The notes beneath the pieces were generated by a model. The model did no database searches, was not told where the DNA came from, and was given only the letters and a program-made list of their open reading frames with translations. From NCBI GenBank assembly GCA_937139335.1, contig CAKZPN010000076.1, positions 1 through 64,000 of the forward strand: DNA of 64,000 nucleotides, read 5' to 3'. The stretch is from an uncultured Roseicyclus sp. Lineage in GTDB: Bacteria > Pseudomonadota > Alphaproteobacteria > Rhodobacterales > Rhodobacteraceae. The position numbers and the translations under genes are program-made. Shown here piece by piece: positions 18,480 through 27,272 of this stretch (within the stretch, counting starts at the first letter, position 1; each line of letters starts with the position of its first letter).

Positions 18480-19352
18480 TCAGACCGGCCTGAACCGGGC
18501 CAGTTGCACCGCCAGGATGCCTGCCGCCACGATCGCCACGCCCAGCGCGTCGATCCAGCTCAACCGCTCGCCCAGTAGCACGGCGGCCACCGCCACGCCA
18601 AAGACCGGGTTGAGGAAGTGGAAGGTCGCGGCCCGGGTCGTGCCGATGCGACCCACCAGCCAGAACCAGATCAACGTCGCGACCAGCCCCGGCATCACCG
18701 TGGTATACACGAAGGCCAGCACCAGCGGGGTCGACCAGGTGACGGTCAGCGTCTCTGTCAGGATCGCGACCGGGGCCAACGCGGCCGATCCGACCAGCAT
18801 CTGCAGCCCCACGATCATCAACAGGTTTCCCCCGCTCTGGACCGCGCTGCGCACGGCCAGCGTGGCCACCGTCAGCGCGACCGCGCCGACCAGGCACATC
18901 GCGACGCCCAGCGCGTCCGCCCCGCCCGACAGCCGTTGCGCCATGATGAGCCCGACGCCCACGAAACCTGCAGCGAGGCCGGCCAGTCCCAGAGGTGGCA
19001 ACCGGTCACGAAACAGGCCCCAGCTGGCCGCGGCCACCAGCAGCGGCATGGTCGAGGCGATGATCGCGGCCAGCGACGCCTCGATCCATTGCACCGCGAC
19101 GAAGTTCAACCCGAGGTAGATTGCGTTCTGGCAGACGCCGAAAATGACGACCGCGCGCCATTGCGACCGGCTCAGCCGCCAGGGCTGCCCCATGACCCGC
19201 GCCAGCGCCACGCCGATCAAACCGGAGAGGAAGAAGCGGAACGCCAGCGCCGACAGCGGCGGCGCCGCCTCGACGATGATCCGCGCCGAGGTGAAGGCCG
19301 ACGACCAGATCAGGGCGAAGACCAGCCCGGCGATGAGCGCGCGAATATCCAT
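18480..19352 (-). CDS. DMT superfamily (EamA) transporter
   Basis: 290 residues with ten predicted membrane segments in two EamA repeats (about 1-140 and 150-290). The first repeat has the W-S-S-A-F-T-S-A-R motif near residue 17 and the second the F-L-N-P-V-F-G-V-A region, both typical of the EamA/RhaT branch. Such proteins export metabolites or amino acids; the substrate is unknown. The ATG at 19352 is chosen because it starts directly before the first helix. Confidence 0.9.
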   Translation of the reverse strand: MDIRALIAGLVFALIWSSAFTSARIIVEAAPPLSALAFRFFLSGLIGVALARVMGQPWRLSRSQWRAVVIFGVCQNAIYLGLNFVAVQWIEASLAAIIASTMPLLVAAASWGLFRDRLPPLGLAGLAAGFVGVGLIMAQRLSGGADALGVAMCLVGAVALTVATLAVRSAVQSGGNLLMIVGLQMLVGSAALAPVAILTETLTVTWSTPLVLAFVYTTVMPGLVATLIWFWLVGRIGTTRAATFHFLNPVFGVAVAAVLLGERLSWIDALGVAIVAAGILAVQLARFRPV

Positions 19353-19436
19353 GATGGTGCCTGTCTCTCCCGCCGGCCAAGAAAGGCGGATTGCTGGGAA
19401 GGGGCAAGCGCATAGTGACGGCGCTGTGGGCACCGA

Positions 19437-19470
19437 CGAAAAAGGCCGCGACCCGAACCGGGCGCGGCCT
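19437..19470 (-). terminator. Rho-independent terminator of the HU gene
   Basis: The stem aggccgcg / cgcggcct (19443-19470) is extended by an inner cccg / cggg stem and is followed on the minus strand by TTTT. It lies 26 bp beyond the HU stop codon. Confidence 0.88.
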
Positions 19471-19495
19471 CTTCACATCGCGTCTTGTGACGGGG

Positions 19496-19786
19496 TCAGC
19501 CGTTCACGCTGTCCTTGAGGGCCTTGGCGATGGTGACTTTCACCTGCTTGTCGGCCTCTTTCTTGATGGTCTCGCCAGTTGCGGGGTTGCGCACCATGCG
19601 CTCGGGGCGCTCGCGGCAATAGACCTTGCCGATGCCCGGAAGGGTCACGGCCCCGCCGTCTGCGACTTCCTTGGTCACGATGGCCGTGACGGCGTCGAGC
19701 GCTGCACCGGCGGTTTTCTTGTCGCTTCCCATCTCTTCGGCGAGTGCCGCAACGAGCTGGGTCTTGGTCATGGGTTTCTGTGCCAT
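19496..19786 (-). CDS. HU family DNA-binding protein
   Basis: A 96-residue histone-like nucleoid protein. The sequence opens M-A-Q-K-P-M-T-K-T-Q-L-V and shows the helical dimer core, the G-x-G-K loop (L-P-G-I-G-K-V) and the beta-arm with R-N-P-A-T-G-E-T, the DNA-inserting R-N-P motif. It is slightly longer at the N-terminus than classical HU and belongs to the second HU type often seen in Rhodobacteraceae. It has its own terminator and sits downstream of amn. Confidence 0.94.
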   Translation of the reverse strand: MAQKPMTKTQLVAALAEEMGSDKKTAGAALDAVTAIVTKEVADGGAVTLPGIGKVYCRERPERMVRNPATGETIKKEADKQVKVTIAKALKDSVNG

Positions 19787-19898
19787 TGGTCTTGTTCTCC
19801 TGACGACTGCCCGAGCCCTTGGGCCCGTTCGTGCAAAACTAACCGAATATTGTGGGCGCACACAACGCTTCGCGTGCCCGAAAAGCCCAAAAACAGGG

Positions 19899-19921
19899 CC
19901 AAAACGGCGTTTTTTCGCCTT
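19899..19921 (-). terminator. Possible terminator of ade-amn
   Basis: On the minus strand, immediately after the amn stop, a short ggcg / cgcc stem with an A-rich loop is followed by GTTTT. The stem is weak, so this is only a candidate; a related repeat (GGGC...GTTTTTGGGC) follows. Confidence 0.4.
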
Positions 19922-21406
19922 TCAGAGGAAGGCAGTCTCCTCGAAGGACCGCAATTTGCGGCTATGGAGCCGTTCGAGGGGCATATCGCGCAGCGCTTCC
20001 ATGGCGCGAATTCCGATCAGAAGGTGCCGCGCGACCTGCGTCTTGTAGAAATCCGAGGCCATTCCGGGCAGCTTCAGCTCGCCATGCAAGGGCTTGTCGG
20101 ACACGCACAGCAGCGTGCCATAGGGCACCCGGAAGCGGAATCCGTTGGCCGCGATGGTGGCGCTTTCCATGTCGAGCGCGATGGCGCGCGACTGGCTGAG
20201 CCGCTGCACCGGGCCGGTCTGGTCGCGCAGTTCCCAGTTGCGGTTGTCGAGGCTGGCGACGGTACCGGTGCGCATGATCCGCTTCAGCTCGAAGCCTTCC
20301 AGCTCCGTCACGCTTGCGACCGCGGTTTCAAGCGCGACCTGGATCTCGGCCAGCGCGGGCACCGGCACCCAGACCGGCAGGTCGTCGTCCAGCACCTTGT
20401 CTTCGCGCAGATAGGCGTGGGCCAGCACGAAGTCGCCCAACCGCTGCGAGTTGCGCAAGCCCGCACAATGCCCGACCATGATCCAGGCGTGCGGGCGCAA
20501 CACCGCGATGTGGTCGGTCGCGGTCTTGGCGTTCGACGGGCCGACGCCGATGTTGACCAGAGTGATGCCGTTCCCGTCGGCGCGCTTCAGGTGGTAGGTC
20601 GGCATCTGGGGCATCTTTGCGGGCTGCACGATGGCGGTGTCTGGGTCGGTGATCTCGACGTTGCCGGTCGCGACGAAGCTTTCGTAGCCGCTTTCGGGGT
20701 GAGCCAGCGCGGCGCGGGCATAAGCCTCGAACTCGTCGACGTAGAACTGGTAGTTGGTGAACAGGACGTGGTTCTGGAAATGCACCGGATCCGTCGCGGT
20801 GTAATGCGCGAGACGGGCGAGCGAGTAATCCACCCGCTGCGCGGTGAAGGGCGCCAGCGGATGCGCGCCATCTTCGTAGGTGAAGCCCAACCCGTTGACG
20901 ATATCGTCATGCGTGGTCGACAGGTCCGGCACGTCGAACACGTCGCGCAGCGTGAACTCTCCCGCACCCTCCTGCGGGACCGTGATTGAACTGTCGTTGG
21001 CGACCGCGAAATGCACCGGCATCGGTGTCATCGAGGGCCCGATCTCGACCGCGACACCGTGGTTGCGGATCAGCAACCCGATCTGCAGGCGCAGGTAGTT
21101 GGCGAAGAGGTCGGGCCGGGTCACGGTGGTGGCGTAGCTGCCCGGTTCAGCAACATGGCCGAAGCTCAGGCGGCTGTCGGTGACGGCATAGGTGGTCGTG
21201 GTGATGCGGATCTCGGGGTAATAGGCGCGGTAGCGCGTGTCGCCGGGCGCGCCCTGGTGCAGCGTCTCGGAAAAGCGGTCGCAAAGAAAATCGGCGGCCT
21301 CGGCGTAGAGCGCCTGCAAATGGGCGACGGCCGCCTCCGCATCGGTGAAGCGTCTGGGCGCACCCTGGTCCGGCGTCGAAATCTTGAGCGCGTGTCTGGA
21401 TGTCAT
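19922..21406 (-). CDS. amn: AMP nucleosidase
   Basis: Hydrolyses AMP to adenine and ribose 5-phosphate. The 494-residue length is that of the long bacterial form with an N-terminal regulatory domain (about 1-180) and a C-terminal nucleoside-phosphorylase-like catalytic domain. Catalytic-domain landmarks include V-N-I-G-V-G-P-S-N-A-K-T (about 279-290), I-M-V-G-H-C-A-G-L-R and D-M-E-S-A-T-I-A-A-N-G, the last being the ribose and base pocket. It starts 22 bp after adenine deaminase, so the adenine released can be deaminated at once. GAAGAGG precedes the ATG. Confidence 0.95.
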   Translation of the reverse strand: MTSRHALKISTPDQGAPRRFTDAEAAVAHLQALYAEAADFLCDRFSETLHQGAPGDTRYRAYYPEIRITTTTYAVTDSRLSFGHVAEPGSYATTVTRPDLFANYLRLQIGLLIRNHGVAVEIGPSMTPMPVHFAVANDSSITVPQEGAGEFTLRDVFDVPDLSTTHDDIVNGLGFTYEDGAHPLAPFTAQRVDYSLARLAHYTATDPVHFQNHVLFTNYQFYVDEFEAYARAALAHPESGYESFVATGNVEITDPDTAIVQPAKMPQMPTYHLKRADGNGITLVNIGVGPSNAKTATDHIAVLRPHAWIMVGHCAGLRNSQRLGDFVLAHAYLREDKVLDDDLPVWVPVPALAEIQVALETAVASVTELEGFELKRIMRTGTVASLDNRNWELRDQTGPVQRLSQSRAIALDMESATIAANGFRFRVPYGTLLCVSDKPLHGELKLPGMASDFYKTQVARHLLIGIRAMEALRDMPLERLHSRKLRSFEETAFL

Positions 21407-21428
21407 CTGAAAACCTCTTCTTTTTATT

Positions 21429-23249
21429 TTATAGGTATTTGGCGGGATCCAGGATCAGATCCGTCAATTCAAAGCGACTCACGTCCACGAGGCCCAGGTC
21501 GGAGATTCGCAGGCTCGGGATCACCACGAGCGCCAGCAGCGAATGCTGCATGTAGGCGTTGTTCAGCGTGCAGCCGCAGGCATCCATCGCCGCGACCATG
21601 CCTTGCGCCTTTGCCGCGACCTCGGCGGCGGGGCTGTCGGACATCAACCCCGCGATGGGCAATTCGACCAGCGCCAGCTCCGCGCCGTCCTTCCAGACCG
21701 TGATGCCGCCGCCGACCTCAGACAGCCGGTTGGCGGCCTGCGCCATCATCTCACGGTCCGTGCCAACGACGATCATGTGGTGGCTGTCATGCGCCACGGT
21801 CGAGGCCATCGCCATGCGGCCCTCGTAGCCGAAACCCGAGACGAAGCCGTTCACCACCGCGCCGGTGCCACGGTGCCGTTCCACCAGCGCGATCTGGCAG
21901 ACACCTCCCTGCCCCTCGATCACGCCATCCACCACCGGCAGCACTGCGGTCAAGGCTTCGGTCGGCGCCTGGTTCTCGACCACGCCGATGACGCGCACGG
22001 TGACGTCCGAGGGGGCGCCGGGCGCCCGCACATCGAAATCCGCCGCCGTAAGCGTCTTGCCCAGATGTACCGAATCCCGCGTGTCGGCGGGCCAATCGAG
22101 GTGCGGGCAGTCCGCCAGGCACACGCCGCCTTCGGCCACCCTTTCGCCGCGCGCGTAGACCACCTCGACAGGCAGCGCGCTCAGGTCCGAGGTCACGATC
22201 ATGTCGGCCCGCCGCCCCGGCGCGATCTGGCCGATCTCGCGGTCGAGCCCGAAATGCGTCGCGGTGTTGATCGTCGCCATCTGCAGCGCGATCAGCGGGT
22301 CGCAGCCGCAGGCGATCGCGTGGCGCACCGCGCGGTTCATGTGGCCCTCGTGCACCAGCGTGCCGGAATGGCAATCGTCGGTGCAGATGATCATGTTGCG
22401 CGGGTCGAGGCCGCGCTCGGTGATCGCGGTGATCTGCGCTTCGATGTCGTACCAGGCGGAGCCAAGCCGGATCATCGACTTCATGCCCTGCCGCATCCGC
22501 GCCATCGCGTCGGTCTCGGACGTGCCCTCGTGATCATCCGCCGGCCCACCCGCCGCGTAGGCGTGGAAGGCAGGCCCTAGGTCGGACGAGGCATAGTGCC
22601 CGCCAACCGTTTTGCCCGCCTTTTGGGTTTCCGCGATCTCCGCCAGCATCTGCTGGCTGCCGCTCACCACGCCGGGGAAATTCATCATCTCACCCAAGCC
22701 CACGATGCCCGGCCACGCCATAGCCTCGGCCACGTCCTCCGGCCCGATCTCGTAGCCCGTCGTCTCCAGTCCCGGCGCCGACGGCGCGCAGCTCGGCATC
22801 TGGGTCCAGATGTTCACCGGCTGCATCAGCGCCTCGTCATGCATCAGCTTCACGCCGCGCAGCCCGAAGACATTGGCGATCTCGTGCGGGTCGGTGAACA
22901 TGCTGGTCGTGCCATGCGGGATCACGGCGCGGGCGAATTCCGCCGGCGTCAGCATGCCGCTTTCGATATGCATGTGGCCGTCGCAGAAGCCGGGGATCAG
23001 GTAGCGCCCGCCCAGATCTTCCACCTCGGTCTTCGGTCCGAGGCAATGGCTGGCATCCGGCCCGACATAGGCAAAGCGGCCGTGGCGCACCGCCACCTGC
23101 CAGCCGTCCATCACCTCGCGGGTCTGTACCAGGACCACGCGGGCGTTGGTCAGGACGAGGTCTGCGGGCGCGCGGCCTGCGGCGGTGGCGACAAGGTCCG
23201 AGGCCACGTCGGGCCATGTCGGAACAGGGGCGATGTGTCTCTCTTCCAT
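21429..23249 (-). CDS. ade: Adenine deaminase
   Basis: A 606-residue amidohydrolase that converts adenine to hypoxanthine. Metal-binding motifs are G-F-C-D-G-H-M-H-I-E-S-G (about 91-102, HxH), the Q-x-P-S-C-x-P-x-x-x region near 153 and T-D-D-C-H-S-G-T-L-V-H-E-G-H (about 300). The C-terminal adenine-deaminase domain contains S-H-H-M-I-V-V-G-T. AGGAG lies ten bases before the ATG. It precedes amn in the same transcription unit and follows a sulfotransferase-like gene by 57 bp. Confidence 0.94.
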   Translation of the reverse strand: MEERHIAPVPTWPDVASDLVATAAGRAPADLVLTNARVVLVQTREVMDGWQVAVRHGRFAYVGPDASHCLGPKTEVEDLGGRYLIPGFCDGHMHIESGMLTPAEFARAVIPHGTTSMFTDPHEIANVFGLRGVKLMHDEALMQPVNIWTQMPSCAPSAPGLETTGYEIGPEDVAEAMAWPGIVGLGEMMNFPGVVSGSQQMLAEIAETQKAGKTVGGHYASSDLGPAFHAYAAGGPADDHEGTSETDAMARMRQGMKSMIRLGSAWYDIEAQITAITERGLDPRNMIICTDDCHSGTLVHEGHMNRAVRHAIACGCDPLIALQMATINTATHFGLDREIGQIAPGRRADMIVTSDLSALPVEVVYARGERVAEGGVCLADCPHLDWPADTRDSVHLGKTLTAADFDVRAPGAPSDVTVRVIGVVENQAPTEALTAVLPVVDGVIEGQGGVCQIALVERHRGTGAVVNGFVSGFGYEGRMAMASTVAHDSHHMIVVGTDREMMAQAANRLSEVGGGITVWKDGAELALVELPIAGLMSDSPAAEVAAKAQGMVAAMDACGCTLNNAYMQHSLLALVVIPSLRISDLGLVDVSRFELTDLILDPAKYL

Positions 23250-23306
23250 GTCGCAATTTCTCCTATCGCAGGGGCGTCCGCAAGCGACGGTTCGGTGACG
23301 CGGGGT

Positions 23307-24014
23307 TCAGGCGAACTGCAGCGCCTCGGCCCGCATCGCCTCGTAGAGCGGCAGGGCCGCCTGCAGCAGCGCCTGCCGCTCCGGCGGAACCTCCGGCAGC
23401 GGCCCCTCGGCGCCGGCGAAACCGGTCGATCTGTGCACCGCGTTGTACCAGTGCGCGGCCCAGACGCCATCGAAGGGGCGCGGCCCGGCGGGCCAGTGAA
23501 GCATGCTTTCGGTGAAATCCAGCCCGACCTCTGCGCAGATCGCGGCCAGCGCGCTGGCGGGATCGCGGCGGATGTCGGCGCTGTCGACCACCGGGCCGGG
23601 CAGCGCGCGCCAGAGGCGGAGCTGCTGGGCAAAGCCGATATCCTCCAGCGTCATCTCGCCCCGCTTCTCGGCGTAGCTGGCGATGACGCGGGCGGGATGG
23701 CGGATCAGGTGGACATTCACGCAGCCCGAAGCCCAGTCGAGCGGGAAGCCCGGCAGCATGTGATGCGGCATGTGCTTCATGTACCAATGCGCGCGGCCCT
23801 CCGGCACCGGCCCGGCGCAGGCGGCGGCAACGCGCGCCGGGTCGCTCTCATGCGCCGCGATGATTTCGGCCGCCATCGGGTGATCTGCCCCCGTCGCGGC
23901 CAGGTAAGGGGCGTAGAACGGCTCGTCCCAGGCAGCGCAATCGCCCCGCGCGGCGAAGGCATACATCATCGCCGTCGACAGGTTGCGCGGCCCCGACCAC
24001 ATCGCGAGTTTCAT
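23307..24014 (-). CDS. Sulfotransferase-like P-loop protein
   Basis: 235 residues beginning [16 protein letters not shown], where S-G-P-R-N-L-S-T matches the 5'-phosphosulfate (PAPS) loop of sulfotransferases. The [13 protein letters not shown] segment near residue 127 matches the 3'-phosphate-binding R-x-P-x-x-x-x-x-S motif. The family also contains proteins of unknown activity, so sulfotransfer is an inference. The ATG at 24014 sits just before the P-loop strand. It may be co-transcribed with ade and amn, although a functional link is not obvious. Confidence 0.8.
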   Translation of the reverse strand: MKLAMWSGPRNLSTAMMYAFAARGDCAAWDEPFYAPYLAATGADHPMAAEIIAAHESDPARVAAACAGPVPEGRAHWYMKHMPHHMLPGFPLDWASGCVNVHLIRHPARVIASYAEKRGEMTLEDIGFAQQLRLWRALPGPVVDSADIRRDPASALAAICAEVGLDFTESMLHWPAGPRPFDGVWAAHWYNAVHRSTGFAGAEGPLPEVPPERQALLQAALPLYEAMRAEALQFA

Positions 24015-24163
24015 GTGCGTGCCTCCGTCTGTGTGGTGCCATCTCACAGGTCGCCGGGGCCCGGCGCAAGAGGTCACGCCTGCGTGAGGTCACGAAGCCG
24101 TGGCTTGCGAAGACGCACCCCCAGAGCCGAGGCTTTCGCCAAGACAACACGAAAGGGATCACC

Positions 24164-24832
24164 ATGCCCCGTCTGCCCCACCGCGCGCCGCTGAAGGCGC
24201 TGGCTCTCACCGCCGCCATCCTCGTCGCGCTGCTGGCACATGGCGGCCGCGCCCATGCCGAGGATATCCGCACCACCGTGGTGGCCGGCGGCTGCTTCTG
24301 GTGCGTCGAGGCCGATTTCGAAAGTGTGCGCGGCGTGATCGACGTGGTGTCGGGCTTTGCCGGCGGCAACGTGCGCAACCCCTCCTACGAGCAGGTGGTG
24401 CGTGGCGGCACCGGCCACCTGGAAGTGGTGCAGATCAGGTACGACGCAGATATCCTGCCCTACGAGGAACTGGTGCACCTGTTCCTGCGCTCGATCGACC
24501 CGCTCGATGCCGGCGGGCAGTTCTGCGACCGCGGCCAAAGCTACACCACAGCGATCTTCGCCAGAACGCAGCAGGAGCGGCGGGTGGCCGAGGCCGCGGT
24601 GGCGCAAGCCTCGCAGGAACTTGGCCAGCGTGTCGTGACGCCGGTGCGCGACGCCGCGCCCTTCTACCCGGCCGATGCGTATCACCAGAATTATTACCGC
24701 TCCGAAGATCTGATCCTCACGCGGTTCGGGCCCCGGCGCAAATCCGTGGCCTATGACCTCTACCGCAACGCCTGCGGACGCGACGCCCGTGTCAGGCAGG
24801 TCTGGGGCGCGGACGCGCCGTTCCTGCACTGA
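24164..24832 (+). CDS. msrA: Exported peptide-methionine (S)-S-oxide reductase
   Basis: Repairs oxidised methionine. The 222 residues start with a signal peptide (about 1-32, ending G-R-A-H-A-E), so this copy is periplasmic. The catalytic motif G-G-C-F-W-C-V-E-A is at 42-50 with nucleophile Cys44; G-T-G-H-L-E-V-V and Y-H-Q-N-Y-Y complete the site. A C-terminal cysteine (A-C-G-R-D) could be the resolving residue. The ATG is preceded by GAAAGG. Monocistronic, closed by an inverted repeat. Confidence 0.95.
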   Translation: MPRLPHRAPLKALALTAAILVALLAHGGRAHAEDIRTTVVAGGCFWCVEADFESVRGVIDVVSGFAGGNVRNPSYEQVVRGGTGHLEVVQIRYDADILPYEELVHLFLRSIDPLDAGGQFCDRGQSYTTAIFARTQQERRVAEAAVAQASQELGQRVVTPVRDAAPFYPADAYHQNYYRSEDLILTRFGPRRKSVAYDLYRNACGRDARVRQVWGADAPFLH

Positions 24833-24839
24833 AGCCATG

Positions 24840-24870
24840 TACCCTGCCCGCAGCGCATGCGGGCAGGGTA
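24840..24870. terminator. 12-bp inverted repeat between convergent genes
   Basis: A perfect 12-bp stem (taccctgcccgc / gcgggcagggta) with a 7-nt loop lies between msrA (plus) and the DUF2892 gene (minus), positioned to serve both. There is no long T-run. Confidence 0.75.
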
Positions 24871-24880
24871 TTGGGTCAGC

Positions 24881-25072
24881 TTACGATTTCAACCCGCAGG
24901 TGTTCACGCCGATCAGGCTGTAGAGCGGGCAGTAGCCCAGAAGCCCCGTCGCCAGCGGCACGATGCCGACCCAGCCCCAGGCGGTCTGGGGGCCGACGAA
25001 GACGAGAGCGATCAGCACGAGGCCGAGGATGACGCGCAGCGCGCGGTCGATGGTGCCTTCATTGCGGGGCAT
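24881..25072 (-). CDS. Small membrane protein, DUF2892 (YgaP membrane-domain type)
   Basis: 63 residues beginning M-P-R-N-E-G-T-I-D-R-A-L-R, followed by two membrane helices separated by a short turn and ending C-P-L-Y-S-L-I-G-V-N-T-C. This is the conserved DUF2892 sequence, also found as the membrane part of rhodanese YgaP. The two cysteines (C-P-L-Y and N-T-C) are family hallmarks. It lies downstream of a Crp/Fnr regulator with a palindrome between them. An in-frame ATG 33 bases upstream exists, but the conserved start is the one given. Confidence 0.88.
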   Translation of the reverse strand: MPRNEGTIDRALRVILGLVLIALVFVGPQTAWGWVGIVPLATGLLGYCPLYSLIGVNTCGLKS

Positions 25073-25131
25073 GGGATGCGTCCTTTCGTGTTCAGATGGC
25101 CGCATCCTACGCCCGCCGCCACCGGGCCGAC

Positions 25132-25146
25132 GGTGACACTGTCACC
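25132..25146. promoter_or_regulatory. Perfect palindrome, candidate operator
   Basis: GGTGACACTGTCACC is a perfect 15-bp palindrome around a central C. It overlaps the stop codon of the Crp/Fnr regulator gene and lies 60 bp upstream of the DUF2892 start, where a Crp/Fnr-type dimer could bind. It is not the classical FNR (TTGAT-N4-ATCAA) or CRP (TGTGA-N6-TCACA) sequence. The role is inferred from position and symmetry. Confidence 0.45.
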
Positions 25147-25732
25147 GGCTGTCTGCGGCAATCCGCTCCAGCCCCACGCGGTCGGTGATCTGCACCCCGC
25201 CCTTCGCCTGCTCCACCACGCCTTGCCGCGCAAATTCAGCCAGCCGCCGGCTGACGAAGGCGCGGCCCGAGGCGGTCTCCACCGCCAGCGCGGCATGGGT
25301 CGCCGTGACGAAGCTCGCGGCATCCGCAAGGCGTAGCAAGACGCGGGCCAGACGCTGGTCGAAGCCGGTCAGCGCGACTTCCTCGACCAGGCGCTGGTAC
25401 TCGGAAAACCGCTCGGCCACGCCGTCGAAGACCAGCGCGCGAAACCCGTCGTCCTCGGCCAGCCGCGCCTGGAACAGCTCCGCGGGCACGATCTCGCCCG
25501 TGACATCGGCCTCCACCACGCCCTCGGCGCTGTAGCGCGCATCGCTCACGAGGCAGGTGAAGGTCTGCAGGCAGATCGAGCCCCTGGTGACGCGATAAAG
25601 AACCACCTCGCGCCCGTTGGCGGCTGTCAGCGTCACGCGGATCGTGCCTTCGTCGAGGATCAGGAAGCCGGGGCAGGCCGCGCCCGGGTGGAACAGGACA
25701 TCGCCTGCGCGGGCGGCGAACCGGCGGATCAT
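25142..25732 (-). CDS. Crp/Fnr family transcriptional regulator
   Basis: 196 residues: a cyclic-nucleotide-binding-fold domain (about 1-110, with L-F-H-P-G-A-A-C-P-G-F-L-I-L-D-E-G-T-I-R-V) and a C-terminal winged helix (A-V-E-T-A-S-G-R-A-F-V-S-R-R-L-A-E-F recognition region). It is shorter at the N-terminus than FNR and lacks the FNR cysteine cluster. Four cysteines (one in A-C-P, then S-I-C-L-Q-T-F-T-C-L) could make it redox-responsive, which is my inference. Immediately downstream is the DUF2892 gene and the palindrome at 25132, suggesting a self-contained regulatory unit. Confidence 0.88.
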   Translation of the reverse strand: MIRRFAARAGDVLFHPGAACPGFLILDEGTIRVTLTAANGREVVLYRVTRGSICLQTFTCLVSDARYSAEGVVEADVTGEIVPAELFQARLAEDDGFRALVFDGVAERFSEYQRLVEEVALTGFDQRLARVLLRLADAASFVTATHAALAVETASGRAFVSRRLAEFARQGVVEQAKGGVQITDRVGLERIAADSR

Positions 25733-25835
25733 CTGCGCATCCCTTCTGCGGCCTGACAGCGCCGATTGTTTCGCGGGCGGCGCGCGGGGTCAACTCCGCT
25801 TGACAGAACCCCGGCCGCCGCGCAGAGGGGGCGCC

Positions 25836-26168
25836 ATGACCAAGGATGCCCCCACGCCCAAGACCCGCGATGTCTACACTCTGGTGGTGGAGGTCGGCCG
25901 CAAGGCGGGCGACGGGTTGCCTGCCAAGGCCACCGGCGCCGCGCTGATGTGCTACGCCGCCGGCATCGACGAGGCCGAGGCGGTGCGCGAGACCGTGGCG
26001 ATCCTGAAGCAGGCCGACCTTGCGCCGCTGGACGTCACCGGCCACGGCACCCGCGCCGAGCGCGAAGAGGCCGGCGAGGAGATCGAGGCGGACGAGCTTG
26101 CGCTGATGGACCGCGCTGCTGCGGAGAACGCCGTGATCGTGGTGCAGATGACGCCGTTCTACGACTGA
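25836..26168 (+). CDS. Conserved unknown, 110 residues
   Basis: A soluble acidic protein with an N-terminal strand (V-Y-T-L-V-V-E-V-G-R), a helical middle (A-T-G-A-A-L-M-C-Y-A-A-G-I-D-E-A-E-A-V-R-E) and a C-terminal strand (N-A-V-I-V-V-Q-M-T-P-F). The alternation suggests a small alpha/beta ferredoxin-like fold, but I recognise no family. The start has AGAGGGGGCGCC just before the ATG. It is divergent from the Crp/Fnr gene with about 100 bp between them, so it may share that regulator. Confidence 0.7.
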   Translation: MTKDAPTPKTRDVYTLVVEVGRKAGDGLPAKATGAALMCYAAGIDEAEAVRETVAILKQADLAPLDVTGHGTRAEREEAGEEIEADELALMDRAAAENAVIVVQMTPFYD

Positions 26169-26180
26169 CCTCACCTCCGC

Positions 26181-27272
26181 TCAGGACAGCGCCCGCCGCC
26201 CCCGCACCGATGCCGCGACAAGCGCCTGCGCCCCGGCACGATCCAGCACCGGCAGGCAGGGCTTGCGGTCGGCCTCGGCCAGGTTGCGGAGCACCCGGCT
26301 ATCTTCCGCCGCGACCACATCGGCCAGAAGCGCCGTTTCCACCCCGCAGCCGTCGATGGCGGCGCAGGCGTGATCGTCGCACATGAGGTGATGGAACACC
26401 TGCACCGGTTGCCGCCGGTCCCGATGCGCGCCGCGGCTCGCGATCATGTCGCCGGCGCGGACCAGCACACGTTCCTCGCTGAACAGGTATTCCACCGCTG
26501 CGCCCGCGCGCATCACGCGGGTCTCGGGGGTGACGCAGATCTCGTGCTCCAGCCCGAAGTAGAAGGCGCGCAGCCTCACCGGCGCCTGCCGCCCGAGGCA
26601 GAGCCGCGGCCGCCGTTCCAGCCAGCGCAGCGGGAGGACGTCACCCGTCACGGAAATGAGCCTGGCGCCGGGACGCAGCCGTTCGACCGGGCAGGGACCG
26701 TCGGTGGTCGACAGGATCGCGCCCGCGGCCAGCGCCGGCATGTCCGTGGGCGCAAGGCCGAACCCCGCGATCGCCGCGACATGGCAGATCTGCAGGAAAC
26801 GCTCGTCGCGCGGCAGGGCCTCGTCCAGCCGCGCGGCGCAGGCAAGCCCGGCCCGGCAGCGATGCCGTTGCGGCCGGTCATGGTTCGTGAAATCGGCGAT
26901 ATCGCCCCGCCCCCGCGCGCAGGCCCGGTAGCGTAGCGACAGGGTCTCGCCCGCCCTGCCGAAATCTGGCGGCGTCGTCAGGTCGATCTCGCCATGCACA
27001 AGCCGGAACGCGCCGTCCGCCAGCACATAGAGACCGATTGCGCGACCGGGCTCCGCCGCGCCTTGCCAGAGCCGCACCGGCCTGCCTGTCACGGGGGGCA
27101 CCGTGAACTCCAGGCACAGCGTCATCTCGGGCATCAGCTCCGGGTCGGGGCTCGCGTCGGGCACGATCAATGCCTCGCCGGATTGCCAGATCGCCGCCCA
27201 GCGCTCGCCCGCGGCAGGGGCCATCGGCAACGCGCGGGCTGCGGGCGGTGATGCGACCGTCGAGGGGTTCAC
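26181..27272 (-). CDS. Hint-domain protein lacking the catalytic cysteine
   Basis: 363 residues. The N-terminal half (about 1-165) is a beta-rich segment with no clear family. The second half (about 178-330) aligns with the Hint (Hedgehog/intein) domain family: I-L-S-T-T-D-G-P-C-P-V-E-R-L-R-P-G-A-R-L, L-R-W-L-E-R-R, V-R-L-R-A-F-Y-F and E-E-R-V-L-V-R-A-G-D-M-I. Where the tandem neighbour has C-F-A-A-G-T-R-I, this protein has A-L-A-A-G-A-I-L, so the nucleophilic cysteine is missing and self-cleavage is not expected. It overlaps the neighbour by 4 bp. Probably secreted or surface-associated without a classical signal. Confidence 0.78.
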   Translation of the reverse strand: MNPSTVASPPAARALPMAPAAGERWAAIWQSGEALIVPDASPDPELMPEMTLCLEFTVPPVTGRPVRLWQGAAEPGRAIGLYVLADGAFRLVHGEIDLTTPPDFGRAGETLSLRYRACARGRGDIADFTNHDRPQRHRCRAGLACAARLDEALPRDERFLQICHVAAIAGFGLAPTDMPALAAGAILSTTDGPCPVERLRPGARLISVTGDVLPLRWLERRPRLCLGRQAPVRLRAFYFGLEHEICVTPETRVMRAGAAVEYLFSEERVLVRAGDMIASRGAHRDRRQPVQVFHHLMCDDHACAAIDGCGVETALLADVVAAEDSRVLRNLAEADRKPCLPVLDRAGAQALVAASVRGRRALS

